NCBI RefSeq assembly: GCF_000340885.1 | Contig: NC_020291.1 | Coordinates: forward strand, 6,015,501 to 6,079,500 | Origin: Clostridium saccharoperbutylacetonicum N1-4(HMT) | GTDB taxonomy: Bacteria; Bacillota; Clostridia; Clostridiales; Clostridiaceae | Direction of reading: 5' to 3' | Length of the DNA stretch: 64,000 nucleotides | Shown: piece by piece, positions 36,119 through 45,161 of the stretch | Layout of the letters: each line of letters starts with the position of its first letter | How positions within the stretch are numbered: the first letter of the stretch is position 1 | Position numbers and translations under genes: made by a program | The notes under the pieces: generated by a model | Told to the model about the DNA's origin: nothing | What the model saw: only the letters and a program-made list of their open reading frames with translations | Database searches by the model: none

Positions 36119-37000
36119 CTAGTAAATCACTTTATTTTCCGCAACATTTTTAAGATGTTGTCCATAAGGACTTTTTCCATACTGCTCTGCACCTTCTAAC
36201 AAAGTTTCTTTAGTTATCCAACCATTTTTATAAGAAATTTCTTCTAGACATGCAATCTTAAGTCCTTGTCTTGTTTCAATTACCTTTACATATTCAGAAG
36301 CCTCTGTTAAACTATCAACTGTTCCAGTATCAAGCCATCCATATCCTCTTCCAAGAGTAATAACATCTAATTTTCCATTTTCAAGATAAATCTTATTTAA
36401 ATCTGTAATTTCCAACTCTCCTCTTGGTGATGGTTTTAAATTTTTAGCATATTCACAAACCTTGTTATCATAAAAATAAAGCCCTGTAACAGCATAGTTT
36501 GATTTTGGTTTTTCAGGTTTTTCTTCTAGAGATACAGCCTTACCATTTTCATCAAATTCTACTACTCCAAAACGTTCTGGATCTTCTACATAATACCCAA
36601 AAACTGTTCCACGGCCTTCATTTTCTACTGCTCTTTTTAAATGTTTAGTTAACCCATTTCCATGGAATATATTGTCTCCAAGTATCATTGCACATTTATC
36701 ATTTCCAATAAACTCTTCACCTAATATAAAAGCTTGAGCTAATCCATCTGGAGATGGTTGTACTTTATAAGATAAATTAATTCCATATCTAGAACCATCA
36801 CCTAAAAGCTTTTCGAAATTAGGTAAATCATTTGGTGTTGAAATTATTAATATTTCTTTAATCCCTGCCAACATTAACGTTGATAATGGATAATAAATCA
36901 TAGGTTTATCATATACTGGCAAAAGCTGCTTTGAAGTTACCATAGTTAATGGGTAAAGTCTTGTACCACTTCCACCTGCAAGTATTATACCTTTTGTCAA
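36119..37000 (-). CDS. rmlA: Glucose-1-phosphate thymidylyltransferase
   Basis: A 293-residue nucleotidyltransferase: [53 protein letters not shown] and [13 protein letters not shown] are all RmlA blocks. It makes dTDP-glucose. No ATG exists near the expected start; a TTG at 37000 gives [10 protein letters not shown] and lies ten bases after AGGA, while a GTG at 37009 sits directly on the ribosome site, so TTG is preferred. It is the first gene of the 26-kb minus-strand operon; its leader contains heptamer repeat DNA (37020-37062). Confidence 0.95.
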   Translation of the reverse strand: MTKGIILAGGSGTRLYPLTMVTSKQLLPVYDKPMIYYPLSTLMLAGIKEILIISTPNDLPNFEKLLGDGSRYGINLSYKVQPSPDGLAQAFILGEEFIGNDKCAMILGDNIFHGNGLTKHLKRAVENEGRGTVFGYYVEDPERFGVVEFDENGKAVSLEEKPEKPKSNYAVTGLYFYDNKVCEYAKNLKPSPRGELEITDLNKIYLENGKLDVITLGRGYGWLDTGTVDSLTEASEYVKVIETRQGLKIACLEEISYKNGWITKETLLEGAEQYGKSPYGQHLKNVAENKVIY

Positions 37001-37253
37001 AATTATCACTTCCTTAATTTATAGTTCAATTTTCAGTGATCAATTCTCAATTTTCACTCATACTTAATAAAATATTATTGCGTTTATTGCTTTTACACTC
37101 TAAAAATGATTTTATCATATTATAAAGTATAAATAAACAATATTTACATATTTAATACGATAGTAGTTACTTGAATTATATCAAAATTATTGCATATCCT
37201 TAAAATTTCTTCTTTATGCTCCACTCAATCCCCTAAAAAACATAAATTATTAA

Positions 37254-37281
37254 TTGTACATTGCTAATTTTGTTATATAAT
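37254..37281 (+). promoter_or_regulatory. Sigma-A-type promoter before the phosphosugar transferase gene
   Basis: TTGTAC at 37254-37259 and TATAAT at 37276-37281, 16 bases apart, about 40 bases upstream of the plus-strand ATG. It lies in the 37001-37321 divergent spacer; no equally good box pair was found for the minus-strand operon, only AT-rich candidates near 37110-37145. Confidence 0.65.
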
Positions 37282-37321
37282 ATAGTTATGTATTTTCAAT
37301 AAATAATAAAGGATGATATAA

Positions 37322-38725
37322 ATGATAAAAGAAAATCAAAATTTTTTAAACAAAATAAATGCTGTTTCAGACATTGTAATTTTATTTATATCAATGACTT
37401 TAGCATATTTAATTCGTTTTCATATATTTTCATCTGATTCTGGGTATATAAAGCTAATTACATACCTTCAATTTTCAGTTATTATAATTCCAATAAATTT
37501 AATTGTATTTAATTTTTTTAATCTTTATCATTCTTTTAGAACTAAAGTTTTTATTAAAGAGTGTAGTCAAATAATCAAGGCAAATACTCTTCTTACTGCT
37601 ATACTATTATCTATGCTATTCACTTTAAAGCTAGGAAATATTTCACGTTTTGTTATTGTTATCTTTTATTTTGTTAATATCGGATTGATAACAAGTAAAA
37701 GACTAATAATAAGAAAAACTTTATCTAACCTAAGAAAGAAAGGTTTAAATTTAAAACATGTAATAATAGTCGGAGCTGGTGAAGTTGCTAATGAATATTT
37801 AGAAGTCCTTGAAAACAATAAACATTTTGGATATAGTTACTCTGGATATGTAGCTGATAGTACAGATTTCAAAGGAGAAAAACTTGGAGATTATGCTGAC
37901 CTATACGAAGTTTTAGATAAAACACAACCTGATGAAGTTGTTTGTGCTTTAGATATTTCGGATGCCAAATATCTAGAAAATATAGTTTCTGCTTGCGAGA
38001 AAAGCGGTACAAAAATTTCTATAATTCCTTTTTCCTATAAATACATACCAAGTCAACCTTACATAGATCAAATTGGTAATATTCCGCTTATTAATCTTAG
38101 ACGGATACCCTTAGACAACTTAGGAAATGCATTTACTAAACGAGCTATAGATATACTTGGTTCTATATTCTTAATTATATGTACAAGCCCTATCATGCTT
38201 ATTACAGCATTAATTATAAAACTTACTTCAGATGGCTCTGTTGTTTTTAAGCAAAAGCGTGTTGGCTTGAATAAAAATTTATTTACTATGTATAAATTTA
38301 GATCCATGAAAGTTAATTCATATGAAGAAACTGGATGGAGTAAAGATGTTGATCCAAGAAAAACAAAATTCGGTTCATTTATTCGTAAATTTTCGATTGA
38401 TGAATTACCACAATTTTTTAATGTTTTAAAAGGAGATATGAGTTTAGTAGGTCCTAGACCTGAGCTTCCTCATTTTGTCGATAATTTTAAAGATGAAATC
38501 CCTCTTTATATGGTAAAACATCAAGTTAAGCCTGGAATAACAGGCCTTGCTCAAGTTAATGGTTATAGAGGTGATACATCCATAAAGAAAAGAATTGAAT
38601 ACGACATATCTTATATAGAAAATTGGACTCTATTACTTGATATGAGCATATTATTTAAAACTGTTTTTAAAGGCTTAAAAAATAATGAAAAGATTGTTAT
38701 AAATGATACCATTGATATGAAGTAA
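37322..38725 (+). CDS. Undecaprenyl-phosphate sugar phosphotransferase (WbaP/WsaP-like)
   Basis: A 467-residue polyprenyl glycosylphosphotransferase. Four N-terminal helices (about 15-115) and a CoA-binding-like soluble part (VIIVGAGEVANEYLEV) precede the catalytic region: KRAIDILGSIFLIICTSPI, MYKFRSMKVNSYEE, IDELPQFFNVLKGDMSLVGP and KPGITGLAQVNGYRG. It transfers a sugar-1-phosphate to undecaprenyl phosphate, starting the glycan. AAGGA lies eight bases before the ATG. WsaP plays this role with galactose in Geobacillus; the sugar here is not known. It is divergent from the rml-led operon. Confidence 0.9.
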   Translation: MIKENQNFLNKINAVSDIVILFISMTLAYLIRFHIFSSDSGYIKLITYLQFSVIIIPINLIVFNFFNLYHSFRTKVFIKECSQIIKANTLLTAILLSMLFTLKLGNISRFVIVIFYFVNIGLITSKRLIIRKTLSNLRKKGLNLKHVIIVGAGEVANEYLEVLENNKHFGYSYSGYVADSTDFKGEKLGDYADLYEVLDKTQPDEVVCALDISDAKYLENIVSACEKSGTKISIIPFSYKYIPSQPYIDQIGNIPLINLRRIPLDNLGNAFTKRAIDILGSIFLIICTSPIMLITALIIKLTSDGSVVFKQKRVGLNKNLFTMYKFRSMKVNSYEETGWSKDVDPRKTKFGSFIRKFSIDELPQFFNVLKGDMSLVGPRPELPHFVDNFKDEIPLYMVKHQVKPGITGLAQVNGYRGDTSIKKRIEYDISYIENWTLLLDMSILFKTVFKGLKNNEKIVINDTIDMK

Positions 38726-38765
38726 CATTACTCTATCTTAAATTGTGCAACAAAAGGAGGAAACT

Positions 38766-39641
38766 GTGAAATTATCTATTATTATCGTTAACTACAACAC
38801 TTATACTCTTACTAGACAAACAATAGAATCAATAATTCACAAAGAACATACCTTTCAATATGAAATCTTATTAATAGACAATGCTTCTAAAGATAACAGT
38901 ATTGAAAAATTACAAAAAACCTTCAGTGATCTTATATCAAAAAAAACATTAAAAGTATTTGTAAACTCTACAAATTTAGGTTTTGCAAAAGCCAATAATA
39001 TTGGTATGCGAGCTGCTGAAGGTCAATATATATTATTACTTAATTCAGATACGGTTGTCAACGAAGATTGTCTAGAACAATGCCTAGCAGAGATGGATAA
39101 AAACTCAAATTTAGGTGCTTTAGGCTGCAAAGTTGTGCTTCCAAACGGAAAACTTGATCATGCTTGCAAAAGAGGCTTCCCAACTCCTAAAGCTTCACTT
39201 TATTATTTATTAAAATTATATAAAATCAATCCTATAAAGTATGGGCAATATGATGCATTACACTTAAAAGAAGATGAAGTTGGAGAAGTTGATTGTCTGA
39301 TGGGTGCTTTTATGCTTATGCCGAAAACAGCACTTGATAAATCAGGTTTACTAGATGAGGATTTTTTTATGTATGGTGAGGATATTGATTTATGCTATCG
39401 TATTAAGGAAAATGGATATAAAATTTTATATTACCCCAAAGCAACAATAACTCATTACAAAGGTGGAAGTTCCAAAAAGAAAAGGACTAAAGTTATATAT
39501 GATTTTCACAATGCAATGTGGATTTTTTATAAAAAGCATTATTACTCAAAATATAATTTTGCCATATCTTTTCTTGTATTTATAGGTATTTGGACAAAAT
39601 ACTTATTAGAAATACTTAAAAATTCAGTTTCTTCAAATTGA
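38766..39641 (+). CDS. Family 2 glycosyltransferase (WbbL-like rhamnosyltransferase)
   Basis: A 291-residue GT2 protein: KLSIIIVNYNTYTLTRQTIE, LLIDNASKDNSIEKL, STNLGFAKANNIGMR, LLLNSDTVV and EDFFMYGEDIDLCYRIKENG. These blocks mark the WbbL/WsaD-type rhamnosyltransferases that add the first rhamnose to a lipid-linked primer. GTG 38766 is chosen because AGGAGG lies five bases before it; an upstream in-frame GTG at 38745 would read through the ribosome site. It follows the initiating transferase by 40 bases in the same transcription unit, fitting an adaptor role. Confidence 0.8.
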   Translation: MKLSIIIVNYNTYTLTRQTIESIIHKEHTFQYEILLIDNASKDNSIEKLQKTFSDLISKKTLKVFVNSTNLGFAKANNIGMRAAEGQYILLLNSDTVVNEDCLEQCLAEMDKNSNLGALGCKVVLPNGKLDHACKRGFPTPKASLYYLLKLYKINPIKYGQYDALHLKEDEVGEVDCLMGAFMLMPKTALDKSGLLDEDFFMYGEDIDLCYRIKENGYKILYYPKATITHYKGGSSKKKRTKVIYDFHNAMWIFYKKHYYSKYNFAISFLVFIGIWTKYLLEILKNSVSSN

Positions 39642-39698
39642 CTATTGATAATTGTCAGCTAGTATTGTTACTAAAACCTTACATTTCCTTGTGCTTCG

Positions 39699-39727
39699 TT
39701 GCAATGAATTGCTGAGGATGCTATAAT
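39699..39727 (+). promoter_or_regulatory. Promoter before the O-antigen-ligase-like gene
   Basis: TTGCAA at 39699-39704 and TATAAT at 39722-39727, with a 17-base spacer that ends in TGC (extended -10). The start codon is 55 bases downstream. Confidence 0.7.
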
Positions 39728-39781
39728 ATTACATATTTGTATGTGTAAATTACAAAAATAATTATATTAGGATGTGTAGAT

Positions 39782-41644
39782 ATGGATAAGCTTAGAAATA
39801 ATTCAAAAGATAAATCTTATAATTTTTTCTTACCAATTGCAGTTATCCTGAGCATTGTACCTTTAATTGTTCGGATGACCAACGTTAACGTTGATGAAAA
39901 TGTAGCTAATATATGGGGCAGTACTACTCAAGTAGATTTATTTTCGCAAAAAAAAGCCTTTTTATTAATGTTTTTTTCTATTATACTAATATTACTCAGT
40001 ATAGTATTTTTTAAGAAAATTTTTAACAAAAAAGACAAAGTTGTTAATTTAATTTTAATTTCAACTGGTGTTTTTTTTCTTTTTATACTCCTTTCTTCAA
40101 TTTTTTCAAAATATCAAGAAGTTTCTTTTTGGGGGATGTTTGATAGGGCTGAAGGGTTTATTACTATTTCATGTTATTTAATCATTTTCTTATATTCAAT
40201 TTATACTTTCAAAAATACTAATAATTATAAATATATTATAATTCCAATATTAATTATAGTATTTATTAATGCATTTTTGGGATTATTCCAATACATTGGA
40301 CAAGACCTAATTGCAACACCTCTTGGTAAACTCATGGTTGTACCTAGTGAATATTTTAAGACTACTGGAAATTTAACTCCAACCATTCAAGAACACACAC
40401 TTTATGGTACCTTTATTAACTATAACTACATGGGAAGTTTTGTTTCTATTGTATTACCAATTTTGTTTTGTTATACGATATTTGAAGATGAAATTTTATA
40501 TAAGATTTTATCTTTCATAGGAACATTGCTTTCATTTTGGCTATTATTTGGCAGTTCTGCACGTTCAGGTTTAGTTGGTGTTTTTGGTTCTCTTATATTT
40601 GGTTCAATATTATTCTGGAAACCTATTAAAAAACATTCAAAATATCATTGGAAGAAGCTTTTAATTGGCTTTTTATCATTGATCGTGATATTGGTAGGTG
40701 TTAATTTTGCTTCTCACGGATCAATACTAAGAAGACTTCCAACTTTGACTTCTGATATTTCTGAAATTTTTAAAAGTACAAGTGATTTTGATTATACAGA
40801 TCACACTCCTATAAAGGATATTAAATATGAAGGTTCAACAACAGAAATAGTACTACCAAATAATGCTGACACATTGAAAATAACTTATGAAACTGGTAAT
40901 CCAGTATTTAAAAATTCTAAAAACGAAATTGTTCCATATACTTTAAACGGAAAAGTATTAACAACTAATTATGAAGCTTTTAGAAATTTCACTTTTGCTT
41001 TTGGGAAACTTGATAGCAAATCAGTTATGTCTGACACTTTACTTTTAAATATAGATAATCAACCAAGATTTATATTTAAATTAAATGATGTTAAAACATT
41101 TCATCTTATGGACATGAGCACAAAGAAATTTATAGATTTACAATATCCTGAAACCTTTGGTTTTAAAGGAAAGGAAAAACTAGGTTCTGCGAGAGGATAT
41201 ATTTGGTCAAGGTCTATTCCATTGCTTAAAAATACTATCATATTAGGAAATGGTCCAGACACATTCCCATTTGTATTTCCTCAAGGTGAATTAATCGCTA
41301 AATATTATGCTCTTGATACCCCAAATATAACTGTTGATAAAGCACATAATCTCTATTTACAAATGGCACTTAACTATGGAGTGATAGCATTGTTAGCATT
41401 TTTAATAATAACAATTACTTATTTAGTTGATAGTTTCAAATTGTATGCTTTCAAAGAAAATTATGATTTGGATAAACAAAAAATGCTTGGAGCTATTACA
41501 TCTTTAGGTGTCTTGGGATACTTAGTTACCGGTTTCTTCAATGATTCAGTAGTAAGTGTTGCTCCTGTATTTTGGATAGTATTTGGTGTGGGAGTTGCAT
41601 TGAACTTCATGAACAGAGAGACACTACGTAAGCTTAGTAAATAA
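39782..41644 (+). CDS. O-antigen ligase-like membrane protein (WaaL/Wzy family)
   Basis: A 620-residue protein with about 12 membrane helices, interrupted from about 310 to 470 by a large extracytoplasmic loop, then two or three helices. The family blocks are FGSSARSGLVGVFGSLIFGS near 257-276 and the loop motif LGNGPDTFPFVFPQGE with KAHNLYLQMALNYG near 520, where the H-N pair is conserved in ligases. Because the cluster exports chains by an ABC transporter, which needs no Wzy polymerase, a ligase attaching the finished glycan to its acceptor (S-layer protein or wall) is more likely. The loop is larger than usual. It has its own promoter and a strong terminator at 41746. Confidence 0.75.
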   Translation: MDKLRNNSKDKSYNFFLPIAVILSIVPLIVRMTNVNVDENVANIWGSTTQVDLFSQKKAFLLMFFSIILILLSIVFFKKIFNKKDKVVNLILISTGVFFLFILLSSIFSKYQEVSFWGMFDRAEGFITISCYLIIFLYSIYTFKNTNNYKYIIIPILIIVFINAFLGLFQYIGQDLIATPLGKLMVVPSEYFKTTGNLTPTIQEHTLYGTFINYNYMGSFVSIVLPILFCYTIFEDEILYKILSFIGTLLSFWLLFGSSARSGLVGVFGSLIFGSILFWKPIKKHSKYHWKKLLIGFLSLIVILVGVNFASHGSILRRLPTLTSDISEIFKSTSDFDYTDHTPIKDIKYEGSTTEIVLPNNADTLKITYETGNPVFKNSKNEIVPYTLNGKVLTTNYEAFRNFTFAFGKLDSKSVMSDTLLLNIDNQPRFIFKLNDVKTFHLMDMSTKKFIDLQYPETFGFKGKEKLGSARGYIWSRSIPLLKNTIILGNGPDTFPFVFPQGELIAKYYALDTPNITVDKAHNLYLQMALNYGVIALLAFLIITITYLVDSFKLYAFKENYDLDKQKMLGAITSLGVLGYLVTGFFNDSVVSVAPVFWIVFGVGVALNFMNRETLRKLSK

Positions 41645-41645
41645 T

Positions 41646-41694
41646 CAATTATCAATTATCAATTATCAATTATCAATTATCAATTATCAATTAT
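41646..41694. repeat. Tandem heptamer array, seven perfect CAATTAT units
   Basis: Seven exact consecutive copies of CAATTAT, starting two bases after the ligase stop codon. It is the clearest member of the 7-bp repeat family scattered through the window's spacers. Confidence 0.95.
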
Positions 41695-41745
41695 GGATAT
41701 TTTAATTCGTTGTTGATTTAAATTTAAGAGATAATGAACTAAATT

Positions 41746-41772
41746 GGAGCTACTTCGGTGGTTCCTTTTTTT
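41746..41772 (+). terminator. Terminator of the ligase gene
   Basis: Eight-bp stem (GGAGCTAC with GTGGTTCC, two G-T pairs) closed by a TTCG tetraloop in C-G context and followed by seven T residues. Confidence 0.9.
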
Positions 41773-41921
41773 AATTGTCAATGGTCAATTTTCAATGATC
41801 AGTTGCTTAATTCAAACAATATGGATGATTATCATGAATCTCTAATCTGTTGCTGTAATTTTTCAGTTGTTTGTTCTCTATAATAACATTAATCCATTCA
41901 AATTTATGCGAGGTGAAATGC

Positions 41922-42170
41922 GTGAACAACGAAGTTTTAGATATTTTAAAAAGACTTGAATCTAAAATCGTAAATCTAGATACAAAATTTGATAGACTTG
42001 AAACTAAAGTAGATGAGCATACACAAATTTTAAGAGCATTAGAGCATTCTGCTGAAGTTAATAAAGCTGAACATGATAAGATGGCTAATGATATAGCTAA
42101 AATTCAAGGTAATGTTACTGGTATAAGAAAAGATTTATCCCAAGTGGAATTAGTTACTGCAAATAATTAG
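41922..42170 (+). CDS. Small coiled-coil protein, unknown function
   Basis: An 82-residue, highly charged protein. Heptad hydrophobic spacing runs almost throughout (LDILKRLESKIVNLDTKFDR, LETKVDEHTQILRALEHSAE), predicting one long coiled coil; the end is IRKDLSQVELVTANN. GTG 41922 is preferred because AGGTG lies seven bases upstream; an upstream in-frame start at 41871 would add a hydrophobic leader without a ribosome site. Similar short coiled-coil proteins are common in clostridia and have no assigned role. It has its own terminator. Confidence 0.65.
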   Translation: MNNEVLDILKRLESKIVNLDTKFDRLETKVDEHTQILRALEHSAEVNKAEHDKMANDIAKIQGNVTGIRKDLSQVELVTANN

Positions 42171-42210
42171 GCTGATATTGCCAGATTAAAATCTGTTAAA
42201 TAATATTTAG

Positions 42211-42239
42211 GAACTGCTAAAAATGGTGGTTCTTTTTTT
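42211..42239 (+). terminator. Terminator of the coiled-coil gene
   Basis: Seven-bp stem (GAACTGC with GGTGGTTC side, two G-T pairs), 8-nt loop, then seven T residues, 41 bases past the stop. Confidence 0.75.
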
Positions 42240-42327
42240 GTTTATTAATTTTGTTTTTAGGCAAGAATAATGATACAATGGTCAATTATCAATGATCGAT
42301 GATCAAATTTTCAGTAGTTTTGGAGGG

Positions 42328-42674
42328 ATGGTTATTTATAGTAATGTTATTGTTAATAAGTCGTTTGATTTTGCTCTTGAAATCATCAATATTTATAAAG
42401 CTTTGGTATTTAATAAGGAGTTTATTTTATCAAAGCAATTATTGCGTTCTGGAACTAGCATAGGTGCTAATATTAAAGAAGCTATTAAAGGATATACTAA
42501 GACAGAGTTTTTATACAAGATGAATAGGAAGCTAATGAAAGCGAATACTGGTTGGAACTTATTATACAATCTAAAATTTTGAAAGATGCTAATATTTTAA
42601 AAGCGCTTCAAGATTGCAAAGAGATATGTAAAATTTTAAGCAAAATTGCAGGTAGTTGCAGAAATGAAACTTAA
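42328..42674 (+). pseudogene. Frameshifted four-helix-bundle protein gene (23S rRNA IVS type)
   Basis: The first part reads NKSFDFALEIINIYKALVF, KQLLRSGTSIGANIKEAI and KTEFLYKMN, the signature of the S23/IVS four-helix-bundle family. In the frame that continues, the protein then derails and stops at 42582. In another frame the rest of the family sequence continues: EANESEYWLELIIQSKIL, then KALQDCKEICKILSKIAG, ending at TAA 42672-42674. Family members usually have about four residues (IALK-like) between MN and EA where only two bases remain here, so a deletion of about 10 bp probably broke the frame. The upstream 40 bases are heptamer repeat DNA. Confidence 0.75.
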
Positions 42675-42741
42675 AATATATAATAACTGATACTCTTCAC
42701 CTGATTGACAATTGATCAATGATCATTGACAATTGAAAAAA

Positions 42742-42771
42742 AGAAGGTACAAGGCATAGCCTTGTCCTTCT
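42742..42771 (-). terminator. Terminator of the 594-residue wall protein gene
   Basis: Thirteen paired bases (AGAAGG/CCTTCT plus ACAAGGC/GCCTTGT, one bulge) with a 3-base loop, followed on the minus strand by a TTTTTTT run, 30 bases past the stop. Confidence 0.9.
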
Positions 42772-42800
42772 TTTATTTAACAGAATTCAGAGATTTAGGA

Positions 42801-44585
42801 TTAAACCCAAGCTCCGTCTGCTCCTACCCAGTAACCATCAGGAGTAGTAGTGTTAACTAACATAGCTCCAGTTGCTCCAACGTAGTAGTATTTTCCACCA
42901 GATTGAACCCATGCATTAACTGTCATAGCACCTGATCCACCTAAGTAGTACCAAGCTCCAGCTGAATCTTGAGCCCAAGCATTAGCTAACATGATTCCAT
43001 TAGCATTTGAGTAGTACCAAGTTCCAGTTGTATCTGTATACCAACCAGTAGCTTTAGTTCCATCAGCTTTGTTGTATGACCAAGATCCATCAGTGTTCTT
43101 AGCCCAACCAGCTGCTGCTGGAGTTGTAGTTGTGTCGTCTTTCTTAGTATCATCAGTAGATTTTCCACCGATTACTGAGTAAACTTCATCAGCTTGGCTC
43201 CAAGCAACCATGTTGTCTTTGTCATAAGTTGATATAGCATTGAAAGAACCATCTACTTTGTAGATCTTTGTCCAATCGTCTGTACCATCAAATTTCTTAA
43301 CATATCCGCCATCTAATACATAAATGTTTCCATCTACGTCAGTATCCATAGCTACTTTATTAAGCTTGTCATTGTATTCTCCTTGAATAGTTGTTTTTGA
43401 TTCAACGTCAGTATAGTAGTAACCATTCTTTTGCTTTAATGTAGCTGCTTGAACAAATACGTTATCTGAAGTTGAATTGCTGTTATCAACATAGTATATT
43501 ACTAATTTTCCACCAACAACTGCTGCTTTAGCACCTGTTTGGTTAGCATAAAATGCATAGTTGCTTTGATCATTAGCAGTACTTCCACCTAGAGGAGATA
43601 GATTACTCTTATCATCTTTACTTATAACATAGTTATAAACTGTTTTAGCATATTTAGCTTCATCTTTATCACTTGAATCTTGAGCTTTAGATATCTTTTG
43701 AATTACTGGTAAAGTTACTGAACCATCAGTACCAAGTGCGAAAGGCTTATTGTTAATATTTACAGTTTGATTAGCTCCACCAGCTACTACAACTTTGATT
43801 TCAGCATATCTATAGATATAATCTTTATCTTGTCCTAAAACTATGCTCTTAGTTACTGCTGCACCAGCTTTAGTTGTTGTTTGACCTGAAGTATCTGAAT
43901 CTAAATCTTCAAGATCAACTGAGTTTTCAATTGTTGCAGAAGCCTTAGTTGTTTCAACTTTAATTTTTCCCATGTTGTAATCTGCATCAATATAGTTTCC
44001 ATCTTTATCAGTAAATATGTTAGCATATGAAGCAGGAGCTCCTATACCTTTACCATCTGCATCTTTTCCAGAAGCAGCAGTAGTATAGCTATAACCTGAT
44101 TTTCCAGTAGTTTCATACCAAGTTTCTCCAAACTTAAGTCCTGGTATAGCTTGTAAGTCTGGAAGTACAGTTGCATCGTTATTCCATCTATTAACTTCTT
44201 TAGCTTTCTTTCTTAAAGCAGTTTGAGCATCGTCAGTATCATTTTCAGACACATTTTCATCGATTACTTTACCTGTTGATAAATCAACATTGTAATCTTT
44301 ACCGTCATCAACTTTAACATATTTAGTTCCATATGCTGAAACATCTGAACCAGAATCAACATCAGCTAATTCATTGTACTTACCATCTTTTAAGTAATAA
44401 GTAGCATCGTTGTCATTAACTTCTCCATCAACATATGCAGTACCATCTTTGTATGCTACTGCATTATAAACAGTACCTTCTTGTGAATCTACTTTTTTAA
44501 CGTCTGCAGCGTATGCAGGAACCATTGTAGCAACAGAAGCTGCAGCTACTAATAATGATGTAATTTTATTTGCTCTTTTAAACAT
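42801..44585 (-). CDS. Secreted cell-wall-binding repeat protein, putatively abundant surface protein
   Basis: A 594-residue protein with a clear signal peptide (KITSLLVAAASVATMVPAYA, cleavage after AYA). A long threonine/aspartate/lysine-rich region of about 460 residues of unknown fold follows, then four or five choline-binding-type repeats (GSWSYNKADGTKATGWYTDT; AWYYLGGSGAMTVNAWVQSG; KYYYVGATGAMLVN). The aromatic-glycine repeats bind choline or sugars in wall polymers of related proteins. Codons look richer in preferred forms than in neighbouring sugar genes, and the promoter is near consensus, suggesting strong expression. AGGAGG lies ten bases before ATG. It is not closely related in its N-terminal part to the five tandem surface proteins downstream, which have cadherin-like domains. 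Confidence 0.8.
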   Translation of the reverse strand: MFKRANKITSLLVAAASVATMVPAYAADVKKVDSQEGTVYNAVAYKDGTAYVDGEVNDNDATYYLKDGKYNELADVDSGSDVSAYGTKYVKVDDGKDYNVDLSTGKVIDENVSENDTDDAQTALRKKAKEVNRWNNDATVLPDLQAIPGLKFGETWYETTGKSGYSYTTAASGKDADGKGIGAPASYANIFTDKDGNYIDADYNMGKIKVETTKASATIENSVDLEDLDSDTSGQTTTKAGAAVTKSIVLGQDKDYIYRYAEIKVVVAGGANQTVNINNKPFALGTDGSVTLPVIQKISKAQDSSDKDEAKYAKTVYNYVISKDDKSNLSPLGGSTANDQSNYAFYANQTGAKAAVVGGKLVIYYVDNSNSTSDNVFVQAATLKQKNGYYYTDVESKTTIQGEYNDKLNKVAMDTDVDGNIYVLDGGYVKKFDGTDDWTKIYKVDGSFNAISTYDKDNMVAWSQADEVYSVIGGKSTDDTKKDDTTTTPAAAGWAKNTDGSWSYNKADGTKATGWYTDTTGTWYYSNANGIMLANAWAQDSAGAWYYLGGSGAMTVNAWVQSGGKYYYVGATGAMLVNTTTPDGYWVGADGAWV

Positions 44586-44621
44586 CGTTTTCTTTCCTCC
44601 TAAATTTTAAAATTCAGATAA

Positions 44622-44650
44622 ATTATAGCATTTTTGTATAACCATGTAAA
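44622..44650 (-). promoter_or_regulatory. Strong promoter of the wall protein gene
   Basis: On the minus strand TTTACA (44645-44650) and TATAAT (44622-44627), exactly 17 bases apart, with TGC before the -10 box. It lies 37 bases upstream of the start codon. Confidence 0.85.
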
Positions 44651-44829
44651 GTTATATAATGCTTCTAAATGTATATTTTGCACAAACAATATAATCAACA
44701 ATTAATTTGATATGTAATCTGTACCAAATTCACATTCATTATTACAGTATATCACATTACATTTAGCTTGTACATAAATAACTAATTTTTTATCGTTTTT
44801 ACTCCTATCCCAAGTAATCCCTTTGTTGT

Positions 44830-45086
44830 CATTAAACTATACAAACTAAAATTTCATTTTGGGTACTTTTTCAAAAAAACTTTTTTATTTTTTATAAATA
44901 AATTTATATTTTCCTTCGTACCCTTTTATTACTACATTTGCATTATATAATACAAAGTAGTAAATTACTTTTGGTCCCTTTTCGGATATTTTAGAAAAAT
45001 ATTTTTAATTTTCCTGCAATTCCTTCAATGTCCTTAAATAACATTATATAATACAACATCAAAAACTATTTCTGGTACCCTTTTGA
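44830..45086. repeat. Three copies of a ~43-bp element upstream of the wall protein gene
   Basis: Copies begin at 44830, 44941 and 45042. The last two share CATTATATAATACAA exactly; the first is CATTAAACTATACAA. Each is followed after exactly 16 bases by a GGTACCC-like block (GGTACTTTTT, GGTCCCTTTT, GGTACCCTTTT). Spacing is 111 and 101 bases, so the elements may be relics of a ~105-bp tandem duplication. No gene is seen in 44651-45161. A regulatory role for the highly expressed gene downstream on the minus strand is possible. Confidence 0.65.
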
Positions 45087-45161
45087 TCAATTATCAATTA
45101 TAAATTTTTAATGCTCAATCACTAAACACTCCAACTCAACATTTGCCATTGATAATTGAAC

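Noticed and set aside
37001..37253. Promoter for the minus-strand rml-led operon
   Set aside because: Several AT-rich boxes exist near 37110-37145 but none has acceptable hexamers at 16-18 base spacing, so none is called.
39782..41644. Wzy polymerase
   Set aside because: The locus has an ABC exporter (Wzm/Wzt) and no Wzx flippase, so a ligase role is more consistent; polymerase activity is not excluded.
41646..41694. CRISPR-like array
   Set aside because: Units are 7 bp with no spacers, and no cas gene is near; it is a simple tandem repeat.
42292..42327. Upstream start of the four-helix-bundle gene
   Set aside because: Its first codons are repeat DNA and the family similarity begins after ATG 42328.
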